Shown here: positions 55,107-64,000 of the stretch, one piece after another | Layout: the number at the start of each line of letters is the position of its first letter | How positions within the stretch are numbered: the stretch's first letter is position 1 | Source: Zizania palustris | Lineage: Eukaryota; Streptophyta; Magnoliopsida; Poales; Poaceae | NCBI GenBank assembly: GCA_019279435.1 | Contig: JAAALK010000285.1 | Coordinates: 66,822,865-66,886,864, forward strand | Reading direction: 5' to 3' | Length of the DNA stretch: 64,000 nt | Made by a program: the position numbers and the translations under genes | The notes under the pieces: model-generated | What the model saw: only the letters and a program-made list of their open reading frames with translations | Told to the model about the DNA's origin: nothing | Database searches by the model: none

Positions 55107-55345
55107 ATGACTTCTTCTGGAAAGGTCCCATTCCTAGAAGCTTTTGTCTATACTTATTGGAAGACACGCATGTGAGCCTATCTCATGAGCCAAAGCTCGG
55201 ACATTTGGGACGTTTGTGTTCACGCTACTTTCACCATATTGCCTGTTGCTGAGCGTACATCCCTCGAGATAATAGCTCAGCATCAGAACAACAACAAAGC
55301 GGTGAACATTTTGTTTTCTAGTTTAGGTCCCACTGAGTTTGAGCG
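55107..55345 (+). pseudogene. gag: Gag start fragment of J
   Basis: MTSSGKVPFLEAFVYTYWKT, then TRM followed by TGA where H has CGA (Arg); it then reads AYLMSQSSDIWDVCVHATFT and NNKAVNILFSSLGPTEFER. Cut at the deletion junction. Confidence 0.9.
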
Positions 55346-55437
55346 TTGGGTGTTGGGAAAAGGCCATTGATTCACAAGAATTTTTAAGGTGCCCATTCAC
55401 CCCCCCCTTTGGTCGCTACTTTCGGTCCTACATATGC

Positions 55438-56490
55438 AACTTGGACATCTATATGATTTAACATGGAAAATGCGCTATAAAAATGATAAAAATAAGAAAA
55501 ATAAAAATCCATGCCTTTTATGCTTTATTGAAAAGATCTAGGTGGGTTTGCTTTGTCGCATTGCATTGTTCTGGACTGTTTACCATAGCACTTTGGTATG
55601 AACTAGGACAAGTGTAATGTATGCCAAGACCAATGTCTGAAGCTTCTGATGGTCCAGTTCTGACATATGCTTGACTTGGTCGGTTAGCATAAGGTTGACA
55701 TGCAAATAAACCATAGCAAAAATTGAAAAAAGAAAAGAAAAAGTCTGAAAATTAAAAGGATAACATGTTTGCTGAAGCACTTTGTTCTACACAATGCTTA
55801 TCTTGGTAGATATTAGCTAGCTTTTGCATCTCATGTTTTACCTTGCTTGTCGACTCGAAAATGTGGTGATGCTTTTGTTTGTAAAAATTGAAAATGTGTG
55901 CTAATGACTTTCTTTGGATATCATCTGCTGCACTAATCATGGCATGTGTCTTAGGCAGTATTACTTTTGCTATACTCGCTAAATGTTGTAATTGCAGTCA
56001 ATCATATCTGAGAAGCATGTTTTTTAGACTCCACCTGCACCCTAGTTGCATTAATTCCATATTTTGAGGGGGAGCTGCATTTTAGGGGGAGTTTGAGTCT
56101 GTGTCTTTTTAGAGTGCATTTTTTAGTCTCGCTTGATGAGTCCAATTGTCAACAAGGGGGAGAAATCTTGGGTTACTCGATCTTTTAGAAGAGTTTAGGG
56201 GGAGTTTTGGCTTTCTCTAGGATTTGTTTCAGGGGGGTTTAGTCTCTTTACCCATTCCCTTTGGATATCCTTGTTGATAATTCTGAGATTGCACTCATTT
56301 TGAGTTTTTATTTTTGCTTAACCATAATGACTGTTTTCTTGCTTTTGTTCGGCTTTTGGTCATTAGGGTTAGACTTTTATTTTCTTCTTTCTGTCTTCTT
56401 GTGTTTTGTTTTTCGTGTTTCCACATGTGCTTGTAGGTTCTGAAGAGCTGATGAAGAGAGTGTTGATAATGCACTCATCAAGGGGGAGAT
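55438..56490 (+). other. 3' untranslated region of copia G, second copy
   Basis: Continues 52912-53241 after J. AGGGGGAG-type tracts at about 56067-56075, 56086-56093, 56155-56162 and 56480-56488; the last abuts the LTR. No supported gene. Confidence 0.8.
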
Positions 56491-58261
56491 TGAGGAGCCA
56501 TGTTGAAGAGCGTGGGCCTCATGGCTCCAGATGTGATGAGTGATTGTCAACGAAAGTCAAGAGGATATGAAGAGGAGATGAGACATGCCGTGTCTGGGTC
56601 ACGTGTGACTCAGGTTCACGGGCAGCGAGCGACTCCCGGGCAGAGGGACCGCGGAGTCGGGCTGGCCCAATCTGAGTAAATAGGCTAGGAGCTGCAGAGG
56701 ATCCACTAGTCTGTTGACCTGGATTGACTCAAGTACACGGGCGGCGAGCGATTGCCGGGCTGAGGGAGTCACGGAATCGGGTCGGCCCAATTCGGGTACC
56801 CGGTGTGAAGACGGTGGACGCTTTGTCAGTTTCGGCGCAAAACTGACGACCGCTGATCTCGGAACTGACCATTCTGAGGCGAAGCCGTAGCTGCTACGAA
56901 AGCTCTGCATCAGGACAAGTTATCTTTATTTAGGTTTTTACTATTTTGCCTTTAGGCCCACAGTTTGTGTTAGTCAAGTCTATAAAAAATCCTAAGGGCA
57001 TGTTGGTCTTTTCCATTTTTATTTCAGCGTCTGTTTAAACCCTAAGGGTATTTTTAGTTTTTCGTAGTCTATTGGGCTGCCTATAAATAGGGCCCCAATC
57101 CCTAGGGTTAGGGTTAACTCACTTTAATCAAAACATCAGAGTTCATCCTATTTCTCTCTTGTTTTGTGCGCCGCCGCACATTTGGCTCTCCTGTTCATCA
57201 TGAGATTGCCTGATCCGCATCGATGGCTCACCAAGAAAATCCCTAATCAGGTTTTATCTCTTCATTCCAAGCCGTCGAGTGTCACGCCATTGGTTTAGTC
57301 TTTGTTTCCTGTTGCCTCATGTTGTGCGCCATTGGTTGTCTCAATTGGAGTGATTCATGGACGTATACTGTAGCTTCCTGTGTTTCTTCGTTCATACGTC
57401 GAACTATCTCTGCTGACCACCTATTTCATCGATGCATCCATTTAAACATTGTCATTCTAAACGTATTTTCCAAGAAATTCTAGCACTTGTTTTCTGCACG
57501 ATACGCACAGACTTCGGCTGAGATTGTATGCAGGTTTTGGTGACTGGTCAAAGGCCTCGCTGCAGCAGTGTGAAGTATCTAGGAGGTTGTCTAAAGAAAG
57601 CTTCGGAGGCAAGCCTCGGTGTGACTCCGCTGCAGTGATCTCCGGAGTCAAGCTTCGCTATGATCTTGCTCGAGCAAGGTTTGGAGGGAAGCTTCGCAGG
57701 GGCTTCAAAATCACTCTGTTCGAAGCTTAGGCTTCGGCTGCATATGTTCGAAGCTGACTTCGGTTGGTCGGTGTGAGAAGCTACCTTCGGAGCACGCCTT
57801 CGCTCAAGGCTGTCCTGCAGGCATCACAAGGGCTTCAGATCTACAAGCTTCTAACATCAGTATTCGTTGTGCCTTGATCGAAGTAGGCTTCGAAGGTCAC
57901 GTACAGACACTCTGACATAGGCTTCATCAAGTATCAAACAGGAGACAAAATTTGAACAGTAAAATTTCCTCTCATTTTGCATGAACTTGAATTAAATGTG
58001 TGTGATGATTTATTTTGATGAAGCTTGAAATGCCCATGTTTTGAACGCTCTGTTAATTTGCCTTTGAACACTGTGTTGGTGTCTTTTCAAATAGGACACT
58101 GGTCATTTTTAGGCTAGATTATTGTTAGCACCAGTGATCAGTTTTTTAGTTCTGCTGGTTGTTTGTTGAGGTGCGTTGGGTGTTGGGAGATGGCCATTGA
58201 TTCGCAAGAATTTTTAAGGCGCCCATTCACCCCCCCTCTTGTCGCTACGTTCGGTTCTACA
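56491..58261 (+). repeat. 3' LTR of copia G
   Basis: 1771 bp, TGAGGAGCC...TCGGTTCTACA. TATAAATA at 57082-57089 and palindrome CGTAGCTGCTACG at 56886-56898. The following TGACT may be its right target duplication; the left partner is outside the window. Confidence 0.88.
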
Positions 58262-59009
58262 TGACTCCACCTTCTTCCATAGAAGGAATATTTACTTGGC
58301 TAGACAGGACGTTTTCAGTCTCCGCCTGCTCAGGGTTACCTTCAACGGTAGGCGTCACCACCATGTCATCTCGAACAGAGACTTCAGCTCTCATTCGAGA
58401 CCGTTCGTCCCTAGCAACAAGGGCCTCAAACTCCTCCGCCATTGCTATGTCTCACTTATCTTCATCTTTAGATGACTCCGAAGATGAAGTTGGAGACTTG
58501 GAAGGAGTAAGGGTCTTCAGCTTCCGAGCCACCTTTTTAATGGGTGTGTTGGCTGGTGCTAAAGTCTCTGCTTCAGCTTTCCTTTTCTTCGGAGCCTGTT
58601 CTAAACTAGTCCACTCTGGGAGAATTGGAGGTTCAAATCCGAGCACGCTCCACACCCGATTGAATCGCTCCCAGCTACCAACCAACTTCACCCTCCACTC
58701 TTTTTCAACGGGCGTAGGAGCCCCAAGGATCTTCTCCGAAGCTTGGAAAATTTGTTCCGGGGCAAGGGCCATGTGTGGAGCTGAAAGATAAGATTTCCTT
58801 CCGGTTAAATCATTTCTATAGAATCAATACTAACGTAAAAATATTTTGCAGGACATACAGGAAATTTACCTGCATAACTTGAAGGGATCTCTCGGAGTCC
58901 ACCCTCCGGGTTCTCTTCGAAGTTGATTGGCCAACTAGCCATCAAGGGGGGATCCGGAGTCCGATGAACTCCTCTGCCAAGTCATGCATACTCATGCGAC
59001 GACTTATGG
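58262..59009 (-). pseudogene. Element I: fragment of an antisense gene (exon 1 end to exon 2)
   Basis: Minus strand: the end of exon 1 (MSMHDLAEEFIG region, about 59000-58870), a short intron ending CTTATCTTTCAG, then exon 2 from about 58783 (APHMALAPEQIFQASEKILG). It continues with LVGSWERFNRVWSVLGFEPP and a Lys/Ala-rich tail to 58452. It is closest to the B copy, and the intron sits at the same place and phase. It is cut on the left by the G LTR and on the right by copia L. Confidence 0.8.
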
Positions 59010-61719
59010 TGTGGGATCGGAATGCCGACTAGAGGGGGTGAATAGGCGCCTCGACAATTTCTCGTGAATACGATGGCCTGTACAAATCACCCAACACACC
59101 TCTAAAAAATGGCAGAATTGAAATCAATAAACATAGTATGGTATCACAGAAACACTTGATGCTATGCACATCAATGAAAAACAGGAGTTTCTAGAGCTTA
59201 AGCAGATTAATCATGGCAAATTGAAAGTACACAGAAAACTGCGAACAACACACTTTATAGCTCAAGAAATAGTCATTTTCTAGATGATGAACAACAGTAG
59301 CAACTCAGAATTCACAAGAGAATAGGAGCAGTAGCATCAATTAATCTGAACACTCAAGATTGAATTCCTATACAATAGTTCATGAGATTCAGTTTTGTTG
59401 AGTGTTCAAAGATCAATAAACTCACAATGATTCAGTAGTGAAACCACTAAACAGCAAATTAGAATATGAAGGCTGCAGGCTATTTTCACAAAATACAAAG
59501 TAGGACAGCAAGAAAACCAGGAACATTTCTTTCACAACAGTGATCTGCAATACTTTCATGGATGATCAACTCAGAAAGAAATCTGTAATTGAACCTTGTG
59601 CTTGACAACATAATATGAAAAAAGAACTTTAAGCAATAAATGACATTCAAGATGTTGTTATCTCTTTGAGAAAGATTCAGCAAAATCTAGCAAACAAAGT
59701 GGATAGAAGACAAATAGAAGACAAATAGATGAACTGAAATTTACCATAGAAGATGAATACATATGAAAACACTGTAGCATGTCACAATGCTCAGAAACAC
59801 AACTGTAGCAAATTAGGCACTAATTGATGAACAGTAGTTGCAGTACGGTACCCAGAAAAAATCATTCAAAACTGAAAATCCAGATCATTGTTTCATAACA
59901 TTTGAGAGAAAACCATCAAGGAAAAACAGCAACACATGCTGTTGAGAATCGGGCACACGAATGATGAACTGTGCTAGAAACAATGAACATGTGGCAGTGA
60001 TAAGTGCTTCTGGAAAAATATCAAATGCTCAGCAGAAATAAACCGTTTTAGTGATAATTTCAGCAGAAGAACAACATCAGCAAAGTTCTGGTTGTTCTAA
60101 TAGCTAATGAAAATGAATAGAGCAGCACCCTGTTTCTTATCTGAGACGAAGGCAGGAATCAACAGAGAAGACAACCGGGAAATCTGGATTGAAAAGTAAG
60201 CTTTAGAGTTGATCAGAACAATGAATCACAACATCCCTTAAAAGTTGCAAGACAAGAACAGGGTAAAAGTAGAAGTTGGTCAGTACTATTATAGGCACCA
60301 GGACAACATTGCTATAGCTTTTCTGGCAACATAGCTGTTCACGGTGCAGAGGGAAAAGATGAACACAGAACCTCTCTCAACCTTTTAGCCAAAGTAATCC
60401 GTCCAAAAATATATCAAAACAACTTCAGATCATCTCCAAAAGTCATGTCTGCACATGAGCTATACATGGTGGCTATAGAAAGTGCTCACGGCAGCAGCAA
60501 TAGTTTTGACAGGATTGAAATATAAATGTTCCAAAAGAATAAAATCACTAACATTCAAGAACTGAAATTGTCTCAGAAAGCCAGAGCAAAACAACTGAAA
60601 ACAGTACCTGAAGGGGTGGTGCACAACGCAGAGAAAAACAGCAACGCTGCTGAAGCCTTCCAAATTTACTGATGCTGAGATGCTGTAGTTCTGGCGCACA
60701 TCCGGCAAGAACAACAGTACACAGGAAACAACCAACCGGAGCTACTGTTCTTCGTAAGGAAAAAATCAATAGTAGGCATGCCAAAACTCCCAATATAGGA
60801 AAAACAACAACACCACCAAATCTGAGAAATAAACTCTCAAAAGTTCATGCCATCAAAATATAAACATAAATTTTTGGGAAGACAACAACAAAAAGAAAGA
60901 AAATTTATGGTTTCTATTAAAGTGGGCGGTGCAAACCCTAGGGTATGGAGGCCTTTAAATAGGCACACCCTAGAGGGGAAATTTACAAAGAACCCTTTGA
61001 GTTTTTTCGGTTTTCTTAAAAGACCAAGGAATATTTTCAGAATAACATATTCTGAAAAATAACCACATTTGACTCTAGTTTACTGCAACTTTGACCATAT
61101 ACTTTTAATATATTTTCAGAATTTTGAAAATTCCGAAAAAGTACTAAAAGTTTACACTTAATATAATTACTAAACAAAATAAACTCCTAATTATTGGAAT
61201 TTAAAAATATTTAGAGATGAGACGGTTTTCAGCAAAAACCGACAAAGCCTCCTCAATCGCCAACATATGATGCCAATCCGCGAACTCGACCGCCAGCAGG
61301 TCTCTCCTGCTCTCGATCCCCTCGAGCCGCCTGATCACTTGCACTGGCATCCCTTTCGCTGAATTGACTGTCACCTTGTATCGAACATCCATCCATCCAT
61401 GTCTTGCTATATTTACTCGTGCAATCTTGAGATCTTCTCTAACTTCACCCGCCATCCTTGATCCTCTGGCATCGACCTCCCCCCTCGACCCTTGATCACC
61501 CGCCGTTGACAGTTGGTTAGCATCTCTACCCTGCACACATGAGACAAGCCAAAATACGAGATGCAATGCACACTGATCCCCTCAGCATCCACTCTCCATA
61601 ACCACACATCGATCCCATCGATGCAATCAAACCATCACTCACTTCACTCAAGATCGCTCAACCTTGTCAATCACTCATCATACAGACAAAACCACAGTGC
61701 GACCTCACTTGGTTTCACA
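59010..61719 (-). repeat. 2.7-kb 3' LTR of copia L
   Basis: The longest LTR here. AT-rich; minus-strand TATTTAAA at 60954-60961 (GGCCTTTAAATAGG on plus). No gene supported inside it; the open frames at 60460-60793 and 61201-61607 have no recognisable domain. Confidence 0.78.
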
Positions 61720-61946
61720 ATATCCCCCTTGATGAGTGCATTGACAACCCCAAATAGAGACATGATGAAAGTTTCAAGTTAAGCACACAAGTGACCATAA
61801 AAACTCAAAAAAGAGCCAAACAGTGCGACCTCAGTTGGTTTCACAATCTCCCCCTCGATGAGTGCATTGACAACCCCAAACAGAGACATGATGAAAGTTT
61901 CAAGTTAAGCACACAAGTGACCATAAAAACTCAGAAAAAGTGTCAA
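61695..61946. repeat. 126-bp tandem duplication over the LTR/polypurine junction of L
   Basis: 61695-61820 and 61821-61946 are near-identical. Both start CAGTGCGACCTCA, include the LTR terminus GGTTTCACA and a CCCCCT tract, and end with AAAAACTCA-type sequence. Thus two LTR-end/polypurine junctions lie side by side. Confidence 0.88.
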
Positions 61947-62264
61947 AACATGTCACTTGGTAAAAGATCTCCCCCTTGGGCAAAAACTCATGCAAAGCAT
62001 TAATTCTATCTTTGGCAAAAGCATCAATGCATCATGAAAGCCAATTACTCCCCCTTAACAAAGCAATTATCCAAAAACATCATGTAAACCATTTCTCCTC
62101 CTTTGGCAATGCAAGGATCAAGATGATAAAAAGATGCAAAGAGGGGTGTGAGGGTGAAGTATAGATGCAAGCTTCTGAAACATGCGCAATTCTAATTACA
62201 GTACACACAAGCATTTGCCTTGACTATTATCTAAAAGAACTGTATGAAACACTCAGATGAATAC

Positions 62265-62761
62265 TGTTGGGGGAAATTACTCTATTTCCAAGACTTAAAG
62301 AGTAACCCTTTGTTGGCTGAGTGAGGACCCCGAAGCTGGTGGACTGTTGTTCGGAGCATACGTTGCCACGACCGGAGGGTGCTACGGTGCGAAGTCCTAG
62401 AGAACCCTCCGAAGAGAATATGGAGGCCTCGAAGCAGAATGACATGATTGATTGGATGTCCAGCTTATCCATCTACCTTGCAGTGCTTTACCTTGTATAA
62501 CCTTGTTTATAATACCGAATAGTTTCTACTATGTCGGTTGTAATTTAGGGGTAAATAGGTCTTTTCCTTATGCTTTTTCCTTATAAATACCCCCCATTGT
62601 ACCTTGTAAAAAGGGATCCAGAACAAGTTGTTCATCTATACTCATTCGGACCACTTGAGCTATTATCCATTTCGGAGGCTCAAGCTAGTCCTAAAACACA
62701 AACTTCATGTTTGTCCGTTCTTGATTACCGAGAACCTGTTGGCGTAACATTTGCGCCAACA
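62265..62761 (+). repeat. 5' LTR of gypsy E
   Basis: 497 bp. TATAAATA at 62582-62589. The end GGCGTAACATTTGCGCCAACA resembles the end of B's LTR. Confidence 0.88.
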
Positions 62762-62763
62762 GT

Positions 62764-62781
62764 TGGCGCCGTCCGTGGGGA
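62764..62781 (+). other. Primer binding site of gypsy E
   Basis: TGGCGCCGTCCGTGGGGA, two bases after the LTR. Confidence 0.9.
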
Positions 62782-62968
62782 ACAATGTTCTAAAAGCTTG
62801 TTCTCTACTGCTGACTGCACTCCGAAGGGCACTTACGGAGGGAGCCTCGGAGTCCCAAGACTCCGCGCACCCTTCAGTTAAGGGCTTCTTAGTGCAGCTC
62901 GAGGACCTTCTCTCGACTCCTCGAGTCATTCGAAGTCCTTCATCTCCAAGACATCTTCGCGGCTGGCT

Positions 62969-64000
62969 ATGCCTCCGAAGCGTAGCCAGGCTTTGGGTCC
63001 TCTTCGAAGGTCCCCTCGGACCAATGGAGCCAGACCCTCAGCTAATCCGGCGATTCCTGCCGAGACCGCTGGGCGTCGAGCGCCCCGGGGCCCTCTGCCT
63101 CCTCCTACGGTGCTTCAGACCGACTACGCACCTAGCCAGGATCCAGAAGTGCCCTCCGACGAAGACGAAGGCCCTCCCGAAACCGAGGCTACGCAGCTAG
63201 CCAGGCTTCAGGAGGAGGTATCCAGGTGGAGGCAAGAGGCCGCCGATCGCCTCCGCACTCAAGCTTCCACCGAAACTCCAGGGGGGCCTCAAGACGATGG
63301 AACCCGCAATCCCCCAGAAGTTATCCAAGTCCCGGACGAAGCCGAGAATGCATCCTTCAATAACGAATCTCCGTTACACCCTGATCTGCAGAGAGTGCCT
63401 TTCGACCCCAGATTCAAGGCCTCGAAGCTGCACAAGTACTCCGGGGGGTCGGACCCCGGAGAGTTCGCCCGCTCTTACGCCCTGGCAATAGAAGCAAGCG
63501 GAGGGGTGCGAAGCACCATGGCAAAATGCTTCCCCTCGCTCTCGAAGGCGTGGCACTCGCTGGTTCTGGTCCCTAAAGCCAGGATCGATCAGTTCATGGG
63601 AGAAGCTAAAAAAGAAATTTGTGAGCAACTTCCAAGGTACCTTCGTGGCCCCGATGTCCACAGGAAGTTTGTTTCAGGTAAAGCAGCGGGTGGGAGAAAC
63701 CCTCCGGGAGTACTTCACGCGCTTCGCCCACACCAAGTCACAGATCAAGGGCCTGTCTACCTCCTCGGTAGTTGATGCTGCCCGCGAAGGGGTGCTGAAC
63801 CCCGACCTCCTCAGCAAACTCCATCAGAAGCCGGTGACGTCTGTGGCATAGCTCATGGCATACTTCGAACAGTATGCCAAGGCGGAGGAAGGATGTCTTC
63901 GGCGAGCTGAAGCACCATTGCCCACCCTCCGAGAAGTCAAAAGGGAGCCTGAAGCCTCCGCTACACTGCAACCTCCACAAGACAACCGCTTCAGCGAGTA
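62969..64000 (+). pseudogene. gag: Gypsy E gag
   Basis: ATG at 62969, MPPKRSQALGPLRRSPRTNG. The gag domain starts NASFNNESPLHPDLQ and SDPGEFARSYALAIEASGGV, as in B. After MAKCFP two single-base losses (near 63535 and 63560) move the frame. The homology continues at 63621 (NFQGTFVAPMSTGSLFQVKQ) and reaches a TAG at 63849 where B has Gln. It then continues in frame (LMAYFEQYAKAEEGCLRR) to the window end. Disrupted. Confidence 0.88.

Larger units (their letters stand above)
53242..55432 (+). mobile_element. Element J: deleted copia mini-element with target duplication
   Basis: Full 5' LTR (53242-55041), primer site, first 240 bp of gag, then the last 87 bp of the 3' LTR (55346-55432). Flanked by TATGC at 53237-53241 and 55433-55437, inside the untranslated region of G. 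The gag/LTR join falls at a shared GCGT, so a single deletion removed the rest of gag, all of pol and most of the 3' LTR. It belongs to the same family as D and G. Confidence 0.88.
18308..58261 (+). mobile_element. Element G: 3' part of a Sirevirus-type copia that hosts F, B, C and J
   Basis: G is visible as 18308-18413, 29685-29819, 51469-53241 and 55438-58261. Removing B, C and J with one copy of each target duplication restores the end of RNase H, the 3' untranslated region and the LTR, in the order found in D. Its 5' half would lie left of F, outside the window. Its 3' end holds an extra 104-bp LTR start at 52808-52911 followed by a second copy of the untranslated region, then the full LTR 56491-58261. 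Confidence 0.8.
59010..62264 (-). mobile_element. Element L: copia with a long LTR, 3' end only
   Basis: LTR 59010-61719 and part of the 3' untranslated region; the rest lies beyond gypsy E, outside the window. The LTR begins TGTGAAACC and ends GGATCCCACA on the minus strand. The preceding TATGG (59005-59009) is a candidate target duplication. No gag or pol is visible. Confidence 0.78.
62265..64000 (+). mobile_element. Element E: gypsy retrotransposon, 5' end only
   Basis: LTR 62265-62761 (TGTTGGGGGAAATTAC...GCGCCAACA), primer site and gag; continues past the window. Related to B: similar LTR start, same primer motif, homologous gag beginning MPPKRS. Inserted in the 3' region of copia L; the left flank AATAC would be its target duplication. 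Confidence 0.9.

Noticed and set aside
60460..60793. Hydrophobic Cys-rich minus-strand frames in the L LTR
   Set aside because: No recognisable domain, inside a long AT-rich LTR, and no second copy in the window to test conservation.

Overview
This window is plant nuclear DNA made almost entirely of nested LTR retrotransposons. I see no host gene, tRNA, rRNA or CRISPR. The plant signs are Ty1/copia elements primed by initiator-tRNA-Met (TGGTATCAGAGC), with long two-zinc-knuckle gag proteins and repeated AGGGGGAG tracts as in the Sirevirus/Maximus lineage. There are also Ty3/gypsy elements primed at TGGCGCCGTCCGTGGGG with a second RNase H, as in the Tat lineage. This suggests repeat-rich heterochromatin of a flowering plant; the species cannot be told.

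I named the elements A-L (no K). Nesting, outermost first: I, a gypsy fragment (58262-59009), holds copia G (its 3' part, 18308-58261 between insertions) and copia L (59010-62264). G holds gypsy-like F (1-18307), gypsy B (18414-29679), copia C (29820-51463) and mini-copia J (53242-55432). F holds copia H (1256-15475), and H holds gypsy-like A (3922-11004), so I>G>F>H>A is five levels deep. C's right LTR holds complete copia D (39383-49965) and a solo LTR (50176-50674). L holds gypsy E (62265 to the window end). Perfect 5-bp target-site duplications (TSDs) were read for A (GTGAC), B (ATGTT), C (ACTCT), D (CAGAC), H (TCCTC) and J (TATGC).

The most interesting content is a gene carried antisense to the LTRs in B, A, F and I. 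It has five exons and four short GT-AG introns; the intron phases (1,1,0,0) agree between B and A. A TATA box lies 110-167 bp upstream of its ATG in B, A and F. The first exon resembles the plant family called putative gypsy type transposon (Transposase_28), the fourth is a coiled coil, and a small C-terminal exon is conserved. A keeps two LTRs, a primer site and this gene but has no gag or pol, so it looks like a non-autonomous element built around the gene.

Most gag-pol reading frames are broken by single-base frameshifts and stop codons, many of them C-to-T type. B has 99% identical LTRs yet a broken gag-pol, which suggests it was copied in trans. The remaining DNA is 3' untranslated regions, minisatellites in or next to LTRs, and deletion or duplication junctions with short microhomology.
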